64,000 nucleotides of DNA from Bacillus sp. PK3_68 (GCF_003600835.1 NZ_NQYC01000001.1:4263501-4327500), one strand, 5' to 3'. Numbered from the stretch's first letter, positions 8,651 to 19,558 are shown. Numbers and translations: made by a program. The notes: generated from the letters alone by a model not told the origin.

Positions 8651-10657
8651 ATGTTTGATACAGTTGATCAATTAGCAGTGAATACGATCCGCACACTTTC
8701 TATAGATGCGATTGAAAAAGCGAATTCTGGGCATCCGGGTCTGCCGATGGGAGCTGCTCCAATGGCTTATACATTGTGGAGCCGTTACATGAACCACAAC
8801 CCGAAAAATTCAAAATGGTTTAACCGTGACCGTTTCGTTTTGTCAGCAGGACACGGGTCTATGCTGTTATATAGCCTTCTGCATTTATCGGGCTATGATT
8901 TATCAATGGATGAAATTAAAAATTTCCGCCAATGGGGCAGTAAAACACCAGGACATCCAGAATACGGACACACGGACGGTGTAGAAGCAACGACCGGTCC
9001 TCTTGGCCAAGGGATTGCTATGGCAGTTGGAATGGCAATGGCAGAGAGACACTTAGCTGCCGTCTATAATAAGGACCAATATAACGTAGTCAATCATTAT
9101 ACATACACACTTTGCGGTGATGGAGACTTAATGGAAGGTGTGGCTTCCGAAGCAGCTTCCCTTGCAGGTCATCTAAAGCTCGGCCGTTTAATTGCTTTAT
9201 ATGATTCCAATGATATTTCTCTTGATGGCGATCTTGATAAGTCCTTCTCTGAAAGTGTGAAAGACCGCTTTAAAGCCTATGGATGGCAGTATCTCCGTGT
9301 TGAAGACGGAAATGACATGGAAGAGATCTCCAGAGCGATTGAAGAAGCGCAAAAAGACGAATCACGGCCAACACTGATTGAAGTAAAAACAGTTATCGGA
9401 TATGGCTCACCTAATAAATCCGGTAAGTCAGACGTACATGGAGCGCCGCTTGGCGAAGATGAAATGAAGCTGACAAAAGAGTATTACAAATGGACATTTG
9501 AGCAGGATTTTCACGTGCCTGAGGAAGTATACGGCCGTTTTGAAGAACTGATTGTTCAAAAAGGCCAAGCTGTTGAGCAGGATTGGAACCAGCTGTTTGA
9601 AGAATATAAAAAGCAATTCCCTGAACTTGGCCAGCAGCTTCAGGCTGCGATAAACGGAGAGTTAGCCGAAGGATGGGACAAAGATATCCCATCTTACGAA
9701 GAAGGTAAATCGTTAGCAAGCCGGGCTTCATCAGGAGAAGTATTAAATGCGATTGCAAGGAACCTTCCAACTTTCATCGGCGGATCTGCTGATTTGGCCG
9801 GCTCTAATAAAACAACCATAAAAAATGAAAAAGACTTCTCACCTGTTGCTTATGAAGGCCGTAACATTTGGTTTGGCGTACGGGAGTTTGCAATGGGAGC
9901 GGCGATGAACGGAATGGCGCTTCACGGCGGTCTGCAAGTGTTCGGCGGAACATTCTTCGTATTCTCCGATTACGTACGTCCGGCGATCCGTCTATCAGCT
10001 TTGATGGGGCTGCCTGTTACTTATGTGTTTACTCATGATAGTATTGCGGTGGGAGAAGACGGACCGACGCATGAGCCGATTGAGCATTTATCCGCTCTTC
10101 GCTCCATGCCGAATCTTTCGGTTGTCCGCCCGGCGGATGCGAATGAGACAGCTGCTGCTTGGAAGTTGGCTGTTTCTTCGGAATCAACACCGACTGTGCT
10201 TGTGCTGACTCGTCAAAACTTGCCGACTATTCGAGGCACTTCCGAAACAGCGACAGAAGGAGTGTCAAAAGGGGCTTATGTTATTTCAGCAGCCGAAAAA
10301 GAGCAGGCAGACTTGCTGTTGCTGGCTACCGGATCGGAAGTGAGCTTAGCGGTGGAAGCACAAAAAGCTCTCCAGCAGGAAGGCATCCATGCGTCTGTTG
10401 TCAGCATGCCGTCATGGGATCGCTTTGAGAAACAAAGTCAGGAATATAAGCGCTCTGTTCTTCCAAAAGAAGTGAAAAAGCGCCTTGCGATTGAAATGGG
10501 CTCTTCCCTTGGATGGGAACGTTACACAGGAGATGAAGGCGAGATTATCGCTATTGACCGATTTGGCGCTTCCGCTCCTGGAAATAAAGTGATGACTGAA
10601 TATGGTTTTACAGTTGAACATGTAGTTTCACGGGCAAAAGAACTGTTCAATAAATAA
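8651..10657 (+). CDS. tkt: Transketolase
   Basis: Thiamine diphosphate enzyme of the non-oxidative pentose phosphate pathway, moving two-carbon ketol units between sugar phosphates. 668 residues, normal length. Seen are the N-terminal [10 protein letters not shown] and [11 protein letters not shown] motifs, the ThDP-Mg motif GDGDLMEG running to the SNDISLDGD loop, and the transketolase signature around [18 protein letters not shown] lies eight bases before the ATG at 8651; an in-frame ATG at 8585 has no ribosome binding site and would add 22 unusual residues. A strong terminator follows. Confidence 0.96.
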   Translation: MFDTVDQLAVNTIRTLSIDAIEKANSGHPGLPMGAAPMAYTLWSRYMNHNPKNSKWFNRDRFVLSAGHGSMLLYSLLHLSGYDLSMDEIKNFRQWGSKTPGHPEYGHTDGVEATTGPLGQGIAMAVGMAMAERHLAAVYNKDQYNVVNHYTYTLCGDGDLMEGVASEAASLAGHLKLGRLIALYDSNDISLDGDLDKSFSESVKDRFKAYGWQYLRVEDGNDMEEISRAIEEAQKDESRPTLIEVKTVIGYGSPNKSGKSDVHGAPLGEDEMKLTKEYYKWTFEQDFHVPEEVYGRFEELIVQKGQAVEQDWNQLFEEYKKQFPELGQQLQAAINGELAEGWDKDIPSYEEGKSLASRASSGEVLNAIARNLPTFIGGSADLAGSNKTTIKNEKDFSPVAYEGRNIWFGVREFAMGAAMNGMALHGGLQVFGGTFFVFSDYVRPAIRLSALMGLPVTYVFTHDSIAVGEDGPTHEPIEHLSALRSMPNLSVVRPADANETAAAWKLAVSSESTPTVLVLTRQNLPTIRGTSETATEGVSKGAYVISAAEKEQADLLLLATGSEVSLAVEAQKALQQEGIHASVVSMPSWDRFEKQSQEYKRSVLPKEVKKRLAIEMGSSLGWERYTGDEGEIIAIDRFGASAPGNKVMTEYGFTVEHVVSRAKELFNK

Positions 10658-10673
10658 GAAGATACATGAGAAA

Positions 10674-10710
10674 GGCTGGGGTAGCTGTAAAGCAACCCCG
10701 GCTTTTTTTT
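10674..10710 (+). terminator. Terminator of tkt
   Basis: Stem GGCTGGGGT-GC / GC-ACCCCGGC with a small loop and eight T. Confidence 0.85.
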
Positions 10711-10757
10711 GTGTTGAAAAGTGAATATAGATTTGAATCGCGTGCCATTCTGACCCA

Positions 10758-10766
10758 ATCGACAAA
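10758..10766. promoter_or_regulatory. Candidate Spo0A box upstream of sirA
   Basis: ATCGACAAA, whose complement TTTGTCGAT matches the 0A-box TGTCGAA core at 6 of 7 positions, lies 89 bases before sirA. In B. subtilis sirA is induced by phosphorylated Spo0A, so the position makes biological sense. One short match alone is weak. Confidence 0.45.
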
Positions 10767-10854
10767 ACTAGTGAACGTTTTTTCCAAAATTCAACAACCT
10801 TGACGATGGTTCTTTCTTATAATAAGGAAAAGGACAAGCAGGAGGTAAAAGTAA

Positions 10855-11301
10855 ATGAGAAGCTATCAAATTTACTGGATCGGAGAAGAATTCGCTCATT
10901 ATTTTTACGGGCGTGAACAGAACTTTTTTCAGTTATTTTTTGAAAGCTCTATCGGACAAAAAAGTGAGAAGAATATAGTGGAAAAGCAAATTCAATATAT
11001 TACAAAAGAATTTTCGATGCGATCCCTCGCCTCTATTTTGAAAGAAGCGTTAATGGGTAAAGACAGCTTTGCGGTTGAAAAAAACAACCTTTTTACGATT
11101 GAACTTCCAGAAAAGAAGGGGAAAGCCGTTTTGTCCGCTGAGGCGAAATGCCTTCACTTGAAGGCACGGGGAAGTTACGAAGCGGAGACCGTTTTCTTTT
11201 ATTCCTTAAAAAAGTTGAATGCTTGTCTCTTCGCTGTTGATTTCGAACGAAAGAATTATGGCTGGCTCGAGCCGATCAGGAAAGAAAATTTATTTAAGTA
11301 A
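10855..11301 (+). CDS. sirA: Sporulation inhibitor of replication SirA
   Basis: The 148 residues begin MRSYQIYWIGEEFAHYFYG, the hallmark N-terminus of SirA (YneE). SirA binds the N-terminal domain of DnaA and blocks new rounds of replication once cells commit to sporulation. AGGAGG precedes the ATG. The genomic position, after tkt and before yneF, is the same as in B. subtilis. Its presence implies a sporulating host. Confidence 0.9.
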   Translation: MRSYQIYWIGEEFAHYFYGREQNFFQLFFESSIGQKSEKNIVEKQIQYITKEFSMRSLASILKEALMGKDSFAVEKNNLFTIELPEKKGKAVLSAEAKCLHLKARGSYEAETVFFYSLKKLNACLFAVDFERKNYGWLEPIRKENLFK

Positions 11302-11381
11302 AGAAAATTTCTCTTTCATGTTGTATAATATCCTTTGGTTTAGTAAACTTTTAGTAGACGACATGAAGGAGGAAGTAGTAT

Positions 11382-11597
11382 ATGTGGTATGTACTCGTCG
11401 GGATTCTGGCTCTGATTGCCGGAGTTGCGCTTGGATTTTTTATAGCCCGTAAATACATGATGGACTATTTAAAAAAGAATCCGCCAATTAATGAACAAAT
11501 GCTGCGAATGATGATGATGCAGATGGGCCAAAAGCCTTCGCAGAAAAAAATAAATCAAATGATGGCACAAATGAACAAGCAATTTGATAATAAATAA
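11382..11597 (+). CDS. yneF: YneF family membrane protein (UPF0154)
   Basis: Seventy-one residues: one N-terminal membrane helix (residues 3-22, [20 protein letters not shown]) and a conserved cytoplasmic tail rich in methionine and lysine ([22 protein letters not shown]). This matches the UPF0154 family, of unknown role. A strong AGGAGG precedes the ATG, and a small hairpin with T run follows the stop at about 11600-11627. Confidence 0.92.
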   Translation: MWYVLVGILALIAGVALGFFIARKYMMDYLKKNPPINEQMLRMMMMQMGQKPSQKKINQMMAQMNKQFDNK

Positions 11598-11651
11598 ACG
11601 GCGCTCGGTTATTGAGTGCTTTTATTTTTTAGATTTTGTAAAAATAAGCAT

Positions 11652-11692
11652 AAAAATGAGCAGATGTTTTTGGGACTCTGCTCATTTTTTAA
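11652..11692. terminator. Bidirectional terminator
   Basis: ATGAGCAG ... CTGCTCAT stem flanked by T-rich sequence on the plus side and A-rich sequence on the minus side. It can end the minus-strand Spo0E-like gene and back up yneF. Confidence 0.7.
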
Positions 11693-11880
11693 TTAGGTAC
11701 TTGTTTTTGATAAAGAGGGACCGAAGAATGAACGTATTTGCGATCGTAGTCATTTAACAAAAGATCAAGCTCTTGGCTGCATTTAACGGCAAGCGGAGAG
11801 TTTAATCCTTTAACAGTGACAATGTGAAATAGCTCCAACCGCTTTTTCTCTATAGCATCCAATAAGTCGTCTTTATGCAC
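11689..11880 (-). CDS. ynzD: Spo0E-like aspartyl-phosphate phosphatase
   Basis: Sixty-three residues with the Spo0E family motif SQELDLLL (S-Q-E-L-D) preceded by a helical stretch (DAIEKKRLELFHIV), the two-helix fold that removes phosphate from Spo0A and so delays sporulation. It sits between yneF and ccdA on the opposite strand, exactly where B. subtilis carries ynzD, so I use that name by position. Which response regulator it acts on cannot be read from sequence. Confidence 0.85.
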   Translation of the reverse strand: MHKDDLLDAIEKKRLELFHIVTVKGLNSPLAVKCSQELDLLLNDYDRKYVHSSVPLYQKQVPN

Positions 11881-12089
11881 GGCGGAAAGTCCTTTCTATG
11901 CAATAATAGGTCAGTGTTCGTTGGTTTCTCTAGTATACCCAATCTTTTACTTTTTTTCAAAAACAAAGTTACTTTAAATTGAGGGATTTCCTTTTTTCGG
12001 AAGGATGGGGACACAAATTATTCATATCTCTTTCTTTCGATTCCTGCTTGAAACTTTGTTACAATATCAATGAAAGGCAGGAGGTTTGA

Positions 12090-12797
12090 TTGAACGATCT
12101 TAACTTTTTATTAGCTTTTGGAGCAGGGTTTCTCAGTTTTATTTCACCATGCTGCTTGCCTCTCTATCCCGCATTTCTTTCTTATATTACGGGCATGAGC
12201 GTTAGTGAATTAAAAAATGAGAATAAAATGCTGCAAAAAAGAAGTTTGCTGCATACGTTGTTTTTTCTGCTCGGTTTTTCTTTAATATTTATATCATTGG
12301 GTTTTGCTTCGACTGTTATCGGCAATATACTGGCTCAGTACCAGGATTTAATTAGACAGATTGGTGCCATCTTTATTGTATTTTTCGGTTTAGTTGTGAC
12401 GGGTATTTTGCAGCCGAAATTTTTGATGACCGAACGGCGGCTTGAATTCAAAAATCGTCCGAGCGGCTATCTGGGCTCCTTGTTAATCGGCCTCGCATTC
12501 GCTGCAGGTTGGACACCGTGTACTGGGCCTATTTTATTGTCAGTTTTTGCTCTTGCGGCAAGCAATCCGGGATCAGGACTTTTATATATGATTGCCTATA
12601 CGCTAGGATTTTCTATTCCGTTCTTTATACTTTCTTTCTTTATCGGCCGCATGAAATGGATTCGCACCCACAGTGGAATCATTATGAAGGTTGGCGGTTA
12701 TATTATGATTGTCATGGGAGTCGTACTTTTCTTTGATTGGATGACAAAAATTATTATTTTCTTGAGCCCGTTGTTTGGCGGCTTTACTGGATTTTAA
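12090..12797 (+). CDS. ccdA: Cytochrome c biogenesis protein CcdA
   Basis: Six-helix membrane thiol-disulfide transporter that carries reducing equivalents outward for apocytochrome c maturation and endospore formation. The 235 residues contain both active cysteine motifs, [10 protein letters not shown] in helix 1 and GWTPCTGP in helix 4. It starts at TTG with GGAGG nine bases upstream. It leads the ccdA-yneI-ccdC block conserved in Bacillus. Confidence 0.94.
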   Translation: MNDLNFLLAFGAGFLSFISPCCLPLYPAFLSYITGMSVSELKNENKMLQKRSLLHTLFFLLGFSLIFISLGFASTVIGNILAQYQDLIRQIGAIFIVFFGLVVTGILQPKFLMTERRLEFKNRPSGYLGSLLIGLAFAAGWTPCTGPILLSVFALAASNPGSGLLYMIAYTLGFSIPFFILSFFIGRMKWIRTHSGIIMKVGGYIMIVMGVVLFFDWMTKIIIFLSPLFGGFTGF

Positions 12798-12893
12798 CTT
12801 TATCTATTGATTGCCTTCTTTTGTGTAAACAGGTATATTTAGGATAAAGACATATGTTACATTATTTTCCAGACAAGAGGGGGCATCAAGCCA

Positions 12894-13253
12894 GTGGCAG
12901 GGGTATTAGTTGTAGACGATACAAAATTTATGAGAGTGACACTGATAGATATGTTGACGAATTTGCGCCATCAGGTTTTAGGGGAGGCTGAAAACGGGGA
13001 AGAAGCGGTACGACAATATCGAAAACTAAGGCCAGACATCGTTATTATGGACATTACCATGCCTATTATGAATGGTATTAAAGCATCGAAACGAATCTTA
13101 TCAGAATTTCCTCAAGCAAAAATTATCATTTGCTCAGCGATGGGGCAGCAAAAGATGGTAATGGAAGCGATTGAAGCGGGAGCAAAAGACTTCGTTACTA
13201 AGCCCTTTGATGAGGTTCGGGTAAATGAGGCATTACGCCGTTTAATAGATTAA
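12894..13253 (+). CDS. yneI: CheY-like single-domain response regulator YneI
   Basis: One receiver domain of 119 residues with the acidic pair VVDDT at the N-terminus, the phospho-acceptor Asp in IVIMDITMP (about residue 54), the conserved Ser in IICSAMG, and the Lys in DFVTKPF. It has no output domain. It begins at GTG. It lies between ccdA and ccdC as in B. subtilis; the cognate kinase is not encoded nearby and its function is not settled. Confidence 0.9.
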   Translation: MAGVLVVDDTKFMRVTLIDMLTNLRHQVLGEAENGEEAVRQYRKLRPDIVIMDITMPIMNGIKASKRILSEFPQAKIIICSAMGQQKMVMEAIEAGAKDFVTKPFDEVRVNEALRRLID

Positions 13254-13340
13254 GCTGTTTTGAACGGAGGCGGCTTTTGTCTTTTCCAAAAAAATTGATT
13301 ATAATAACTAAGCAAATGTAAAAGATAAGGAATGATGAAG

Positions 13341-13832
13341 ATGATGCTTGTTGCTTCATCCGTTTTAGCAGTAATCATGGGAATTACAGTGATATTTGTT
13401 CGTATGAAGGCCTCTAAGAAACCGACATCGGCCAATAAAATTATGCTCCCTCCGCTCTTTATGAGCACAGGAGCGCTTATGTTTATTATACCGGAGTTTC
13501 GGGTCACGTTTATGGAGTTGTTGGAAGCCGTAGTTGTAGGGATGTTATTTTCGATCTTATTAATTAAAACTTCAAATTTTGAAATTCGTAATGATGATAT
13601 TTATTTAAAGCGATCAAAAGCGTTTCCTATTATTTTAATTACCCTGCTAATCATTCGGGTCGTCGGCAAGGTTGTGCTGAGTTCAACGATTCATCTTGGC
13701 CAATTAAGCGGAATGTTTTTCCTTCTTGCCTTTTCAATGATCATCCCATGGCGCATTGCTATGTACAGACAATATCGAAGCTTGCGGACTAAATTAGATC
13801 AAGATTCACTTGGTGGAAATCCGCTTTCATGA
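13341..13832 (+). CDS. ccdC: CcdC family membrane protein
   Basis: Multi-helix membrane protein of about 163 residues of the CcdC family, linked to the ccd locus. Hydrophobic segments at about residues 2-18, 33-50, 55-70 and 100-135. Several ATG codons open the frame (13332, 13335, 13341, 13344); AAGGA at 13327-13331 spaces best to 13341. It is followed by a terminator shared with yneK. Confidence 0.85.
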   Translation: MMLVASSVLAVIMGITVIFVRMKASKKPTSANKIMLPPLFMSTGALMFIIPEFRVTFMELLEAVVVGMLFSILLIKTSNFEIRNDDIYLKRSKAFPIILITLLIIRVVGKVVLSSTIHLGQLSGMFFLLAFSMIIPWRIAMYRQYRSLRTKLDQDSLGGNPLS

Positions 13833-13870
13833 AAAAAAGAGCTTGCGTTTGATGCCGCAAGCTCTTTTTA
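13833..13870. terminator. Bidirectional terminator between ccdC and yneK
   Basis: AAAAAGAGCTTGCG and CGCAAGCTCTTTTT form a perfect stem with a T run on either strand, between convergent genes. Confidence 0.85.
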
Positions 13871-14293
13871 AAATAAATGTTCGTAAGGAGTTAAATCCAT
13901 CTTCATTTCGTTTAATTTCTTACGCAAAAACTTATGATCCCTCTTTGGAGTAGCAATGATATAACCTCGTATTACTAAATCCTGCGTAATCTTTCCCGCT
14001 TTTTCTTTTAATGCTAATTCACCGATTTTTCCAGCGATTTTTTGACGAGCCACATCCCGGAAAAGTTCAGGAACGGGACTGACGAGTTCTTCCAATAGTT
14101 CTTTTTCCGGCTTCTTCCACATGCTTCTTGTCTGATCAACATAATATTCTTCCCAGTCCATATCTGATTTTCCATCTGCTTTTGGCAGCCGTTTTAAAAA
14201 CTTGCGAAACATAAAAAATCCGCCGATCGCGAAACTGCCGACCAGAATAATTACCCACAAAAGGATGAAATAAGAAAACCAACCTTGCAGCAT
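13868..14293 (-). CDS. yneK: DUF2621 family membrane protein YneK
   Basis: About 141 residues with one N-terminal membrane helix (residues 4-28) followed by a cytoplasmic helical region with WEEYYVDQTR and KPEKELLEELVSPVPE. This matches the Bacillus YneK/DUF2621 family of unknown function. A TTG at 14308 begins the frame, but GGAGG lies right before the ATG at 14293, so that is the start. Placement behind ccdC is conserved. Confidence 0.85.
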   Translation of the reverse strand: MLQGWFSYFILLWVIILVGSFAIGGFFMFRKFLKRLPKADGKSDMDWEEYYVDQTRSMWKKPEKELLEELVSPVPELFRDVARQKIAGKIGELALKEKAGKITQDLVIRGYIIATPKRDHKFLRKKLNEMKMDLTPYEHLF

Positions 14294-14504
14294 GATGCCA
14301 ACCTCCAAGTCTTTCTTCTATCGCTACTAATTATAGACAAAGGAGAAAATGGATACAACAGTTAATGATGATCCTATCATTTTAGCGTAAAAAGGCTTCA
14401 TAATAATTAAGATTTACTATTTAGCTATTTGTAAAGAAAAGCAATTTGCTTTCTTTATAATTTCCTATACTATGAAAAGAGAGACTTTATTAGAGGTGAC
14501 AGAA

Positions 14505-15650
14505 GTGAAATTTATACATACAGCAGACTGGCACTTAGGCAAGCTCGTCCATGGAGTTTATATGACAGAAGAGCAGCGTGAGGTTTTACACCAGTTTGTA
14601 AAAATAGTAGAAGATGAGAAGCCGGATGCCGTTGTCATAGCCGGTGACCTATATGATCGATCTGTACCGCCAACAAGCGCTGTAGAGCTGTTAAATGAGA
14701 TGCTTTTCAAAATTAATGTGGAGCTGGAGACACCGATTGTAGCCATTTCTGGGAACCATGATAGTTCAGAACGTCTTTCATTTGGTTCCTCCTGGTTTCA
14801 GAATAGCCAGTTTTATTTGAAAGGAAAGGTGGACGATCAATTTTCACCTGTCCGGATTAATGGGGTTAACTTTTACTGTGTTCCTTATGCAGAACCGGGC
14901 ACAATCCGGCAGCTGCTTGGTGACAGTTCGATTCATACCCATCAAGATGCCATGAAGTGCCTAATAGGCAAGCTGGAAAAAGAGATGGACTATAGAGAAG
15001 TGAACATATTTGTCGGCCATGCCTTTGTTCTCGGTGGAAAGACAACAGAGTCGGAAAGAACGTTGTCGGTGGGCGGATCGGGCTGTGTAGATGCTGGATT
15101 GTTTGCTCCTTTCCATTATACGGCGCTCGGTCATTTACATAGTCCGGATGCGATAAAACATGAGAAGGTACGCTATTCGGGCTCTCTGCTGAAATATTCG
15201 TTTTCCGAGGTAAATCAGCGCAAGAGCATTTCGATTGTGACTGTTGATGAAAAGGGAGCGCTCTCTATAGAAGAAAAAACACTCCGTCCAAAGAGAGATA
15301 TGCGCTCATTGGAGGGAACGATGGAGGAGCTGCTTGACCCTGCCCGCGTTCAAAAGGAAGCGGCAGAAGATTATTTAAAAGTGACTCTTCTTGACCGTGG
15401 AGCAATTATTGACCCGATGGGCAAGCTTCGGCAAGCTTATCCAAATATTCTTCATTTAGAGAGACAAATTGATGTGATTGATCAGCGCAAAAAAGAAAGC
15501 TATGGAATGAAACGGGAAGAGAAAAAGTCTGATCTTGCCCTTTTTGCTGATTTTTACAGTCAGATGACAACAGATAGTTTCACAAATGAAAAAAGAAAAG
15601 TGATAGAGAGAGTTATTCATGAGGCACAGCTGGAGGCGAATCAAAAATGA
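14505..15650 (+). CDS. sbcD: Exonuclease subunit SbcD
   Basis: Mre11-type nuclease of the SbcCD complex, which opens DNA hairpins and processes breaks. About 381 residues with all phosphodiesterase motifs: HTADWHLGK, GDLYDR, SGNHDS, VGHAFVLGG and LGHLHSP. The start is GTG at 14505 (MKFIHTADWHLG) with GAGGTGA six bases upstream; the ATG at 14472 would add 11 residues without a ribosome binding site. Its stop overlaps the sbcC ATG by four bases, so the two are translationally coupled. Confidence 0.94.
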   Translation: MKFIHTADWHLGKLVHGVYMTEEQREVLHQFVKIVEDEKPDAVVIAGDLYDRSVPPTSAVELLNEMLFKINVELETPIVAISGNHDSSERLSFGSSWFQNSQFYLKGKVDDQFSPVRINGVNFYCVPYAEPGTIRQLLGDSSIHTHQDAMKCLIGKLEKEMDYREVNIFVGHAFVLGGKTTESERTLSVGGSGCVDAGLFAPFHYTALGHLHSPDAIKHEKVRYSGSLLKYSFSEVNQRKSISIVTVDEKGALSIEEKTLRPKRDMRSLEGTMEELLDPARVQKEAAEDYLKVTLLDRGAIIDPMGKLRQAYPNILHLERQIDVIDQRKKESYGMKREEKKSDLALFADFYSQMTTDSFTNEKRKVIERVIHEAQLEANQK

Positions 15651-18600
15651 AGCCAGTCAAATTAATCATGCAGGCATTTGGCCCTTATGCGGGGAGGGAA
15701 GAGATTGATTTCAGGCAACTGGAGAATCGGACCATGTTTGTCATTTCAGGAAAAACCGGCTCCGGAAAAACAACTATTTTTGATGGGATTAGCTTTGCCA
15801 TATACGGCCGGGCAAGTGGAGAAGAGAGAACGGGAAGCGATCTGCGCAGCCAGTTTGCCGCAGACAGCCTGTTAACAGAGGTATCGCTCGAATTCTCTTT
15901 GAAGGGACGCAATTATCTGATTTACCGCTCTCCCCAGCAGGAAAAGAGAAAAGAGCGCGGGGAAGGGTTTCGGACTATTACTGCAAAAGCAGAACTCTAT
16001 GAAATCGATGACAGTGGAGAGAGAAAATTGATTGCAGCAAATGTCCGAGAAGTGGACGAAAAGGTAAAAGAAATTATCCAGCTTGATGCGAATCAATTTA
16101 GACAAATATTGATGATTCCCCAGGGCGAGTTCAGAAAGCTGCTCGTTTCCGACAGCAAAGAGAAGGAGAAAGTGCTGCAACGCTTGTTTCACACTCAATT
16201 TTATAAATTGATAGAAGACAAGTTAAAGCACCAGGCAGATGAATTAGCGAAGAAAGTGGAAAGTGGGCAAAAAGAACGAGCGCAATTATTGGACAGCATC
16301 GAACCCGCCACCGACAAAATGAGCGAACTGCTTGAGCAAGATCCTCGAAACGAGGCAGCCATTCTTTCACAATTAAAAGTAGATATTGATTTTCTGTCGG
16401 AAAAGTTAGTGGGAATGAAAGAGGAAATTGAACAACAACAAAATGCACGTGATGAATTAACCCGAAATATTCATCAGACAAAGCACATTATCCAGCAAAT
16501 CGCCCGCAAAGATGAGCTGGAGGAAGAGAAAAAAGGACTAGAAGCTAGAACGCCTGAAATCGCCGAAAAAACAAAAGAAATTGAACGGGCAGAGAAGGCA
16601 AAGAACTTAGGGCACCAGGAAGACTTGTGCATGCAGTTAAAGAAACATCTGGATGAAGATGTAAAAAGGGCAGAAGAATCACGCATAACATTTATCAATC
16701 ATCAAAGAGCCCTGGAAAAAGCTGAACAGCAGTGGCAAGAGGAAAATGGCAGAGAAGCAGAGCGGAAAGAAGCGGCCGATAGGCTGAACAAGCTGATTGC
16801 GCTTAGAGAATCGGTCTATTCCCTGGATGCGGAAAAAGCGATGTTAAACCGCTTGAATGTCCAAGTGAAAGCATGTGAAAAGAAACGGGAAGCACTCTCT
16901 GCACAGTCCGTACAAATAGAAACAAGAATAGAAAAGCTGGAAGAGGAGCTGTCTTCCCTCGATCGCTGGCAGCAAATTGTTTACGATGAAGAGAAGAACG
17001 GCTATCAGGCTGAAGCCCAAATAAAGCTGATTGAGAAGATTAGTAAAATAACTGAGCGGATCAAACATTTGAAAGAGCAGGAGCAAAACCAGCAACATCT
17101 AACTAAGGAAAAAAAGGAAGGGCTAGAAGCAGCCGCGATGAATGTGAAAAAGCTTGAAGAAAGCTGGCAGAAACAACAGGCAGGCATGTTGGCGCAGTCT
17201 CTTATTGCTGGAGAGCCATGTGCTGTTTGTGGTTCCACTCATCATCCATCTCCGGCAAAAGCTCATGCTGATGCTCCGGAGAAAGAAGAAATTGAAGCGG
17301 CCAAAAAGGTGTCAGCACAAGCTGAAAAAGAACAGCATGAAGCTGCCCGTGAGCTGGCTCGTATTCAAATTCATTTACAGAAGGAAGAAGAGGTATTAAA
17401 CGAGCTCTTGCAGGAAACGAAAGAGCTTCATTTAAAAGTGGATTGGTCAAATATAGACGGCCAAAAAGCACAGCTGGTTTCTATTCAGGCAGCTGCCGAG
17501 CGAGCTATTCAGCAAGCGAATGAAAAGCTGCAGCAAAAGAAGGCATGGACTGAAGAACGAAACCGTCTGAATGTACAATGGAAAGAGCTGCGTGCTGAGT
17601 TAGCAGCATGTCAGCAAGAAGAACTAGAAGCGCGTGAATTATATGCTGGCAAGCAGTCACATGTAGACGAATTGTTAAAGAACATTCCGGTGCCGCTTCA
17701 GCAAAAAGAAGCGTATGAACAGGCGGTCGAGCAAGCTGAAGAAACGAGGCAGCGTTTGGAGGAACAGTTGGCGGCAGCCTTAAAAAGAAAGCAGGCTGCA
17801 GAAACAGCGCTTGCAGCTGTTGAAGCAGGCTTACAGGAGATACAAAGTACAATTGCTCAGCAAAAAGAACGCTTAGATGCTGAACGAGCGCGTTTTAAAC
17901 AATTGATGGAGCAAAATGGATTTGCTGATTTTAAGCACTATTCAGCAAGCAAAAGGACGGAAGCGGAATTAAAGAAATTGCAACAGGAGATCCATTCCTT
18001 TCACGAGCATTTTCGCTCCGTATCCGATCTATTGAAGGAATTTACAGAAAGCCTAATGGGCATTGAAAAGCCGGATCTTGCCTCATTAATCACAAAAAAA
18101 GCTGAAATTGAGGAGCAGATAGCTGCGAAAGATAAGGAACGGCTTGCTCTTAACCATTTAATCAGCAACTGTCAGCGCATCGTAGGAAGAGTGGCAGCTG
18201 TGAATGAGCATTTACAAGATTTGGAGAAAGACTATAGCTTAATCGGTCATCTTTATGAGATCACGCACGGCAAAAATGTGCATAAATTAACATTTGAACG
18301 ATATGTGCTAGCTGCTTTTCTTGATGATATTCTTGTTGTGGCAAATGAGCGGCTCGTAAAAATGACTGGTGGGCGTTACACGATGCACCGCAAAACAGAT
18401 CGGGCAAAAGGAAATGCTCAAAGCGGTTTGGAGTTGTTAATTTTTGACCAGTATACTGGCCAGGAACGGCACGTAAAAACATTGTCGGGGGCGAAAGCTT
18501 TAAGGCGGCACTTGCGCTTGCTCTCGGCTTGGCGGAGATCGTCCAGCAATATGCAGGTGGGGTATCGTTGGAAACAATGTTTATTGATGAAGGGTTTGGT

Positions 18601-18786
18601 ACGCTTGATCCCGAATCGTTAGACCAGGCGATTGAAGCGTTAATGGAGATTCAGGACTCCGGACGGCTCGTTGGTGTAATCTCTCATGTGCCCGAGCTAA
18701 AGGAAAGAATTGATGCCCGGCTCGAAGTTATATCATCGCAAAGTGGCAGTCATACACAATTTCAATTAGCGCTCTCCTCCACATAA
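15647..18786 (+). pseudogene. sbcC: Exonuclease subunit SbcC, split by a frameshift in the ABC signature
   Basis: Rad50-type SMC ATPase partner of SbcD. The Walker A motif GKTGSGKTT is near residue 38, long coiled coils run from about 170 to 880, and a zinc hook C-A-V-C lies near residue 524. At 18487-18491 a run of five G breaks the frame inside the signature LSGGE, and the first frame stops at 18622. The continuation (signature remainder, Walker B with FIDEGFGTLD, C-terminus) is in the next frame to 18786. One more G gives a continuous protein of about 1046 residues, a normal SbcC. If real, the enzyme is dead; I suspect a sequencing slip. Start ATG overlaps sbcD. Confidence 0.9.
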
Positions 18787-18912
18787 CTAGCATAAATAGG
18801 CAGGCGTGTTCATAAATTATTCAAGATAACCAATCGCCTGCCGTTGTATTTGTTGGATATATACAATAACATTATTTTAGATTTACTAGACTATTGCAGG
18901 AGGGAAAATAAA

Positions 18913-19506
18913 TTGAATTATTCGCGCTCTTTTTTAGTGATTGCAGCGCTTTCGGTTATTTTGCTCGTAGCTGGCTGCGGCAAAAGTAATTTTGAAAGCA
19001 ACATGGATGTCGAAATGCAAGACTTTGAGCATACGAACCAAAACAATAAAAAAGTCAGCTTAGAGGACTTAAAGGGAAAAGTATGGCTCGCTGACTTAAT
19101 TTTTACTAGCTGCACAACGGTTTGCCAACCGATGACAAAGAATATGGCGGATCTGCAAAAGATGCTTAAAAAAGAAGGTGTAGAGGACTATCGTATCGTA
19201 TCGTTTAGCGTCGATCCAGAGGTTGATACACCTGATAAGTTAAAAGAATACATTTCTCATTTTGAGGTGGATGAAAAGAAATGGGACTTGCTGACGGGGT
19301 ATGATCCAGAATACATCCGTGATTTTGCAGAAAAGAATCTGCAAACATTGGCCGTTCCCGATCCTAATTCCAATCAAGTCACTCACGGTACAAGCTTTTA
19401 TTTAGTGAATAAAGAAGGAAAAGTAGTAAAAAATTATAGCGGAGCAGAAGAAGTTCCATTTGAAGAAATTGTTCAAGATGTTAAGACACTGGTTGACGAA
19501 AAATAA
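18913..19506 (+). CDS. ypmQ: Sco-family copper chaperone lipoprotein (BsSco/YpmQ-like)
   Basis: Membrane-anchored thioredoxin-fold protein needed for building the CuA centre of cytochrome c oxidase. About 197 residues: lipoprotein signal with lipobox ending VAGC, then copper-binding C-x3-C in TSCTTVCQPM, and the conserved His in THGTSFYLV. The start is TTG at 18913, eight bases after AGGAGGG; the ATG at 18844 lacks a ribosome binding site. A terminator follows. Confidence 0.92.
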   Translation: MNYSRSFLVIAALSVILLVAGCGKSNFESNMDVEMQDFEHTNQNNKKVSLEDLKGKVWLADLIFTSCTTVCQPMTKNMADLQKMLKKEGVEDYRIVSFSVDPEVDTPDKLKEYISHFEVDEKKWDLLTGYDPEYIRDFAEKNLQTLAVPDPNSNQVTHGTSFYLVNKEGKVVKNYSGAEEVPFEEIVQDVKTLVDEK

Positions 19507-19522
19507 GATCTTTTAGGTAAAG

Positions 19523-19558
19523 AAGGATGTTCTAGCGATTAGAGCATCCTTTCGTTTT
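19523..19558 (+). terminator. Terminator of the Sco gene
   Basis: Stem AAGGATG-TTCTA / TAGA-GCATCCTT followed by a T-rich run. Confidence 0.75.

Noticed and set aside
18487..18622. Programmed frameshift in sbcC
   Set aside because: No slippery heptamer with a following pseudoknot was seen, and six other genes show the same kind of single-base loss, which favours error.
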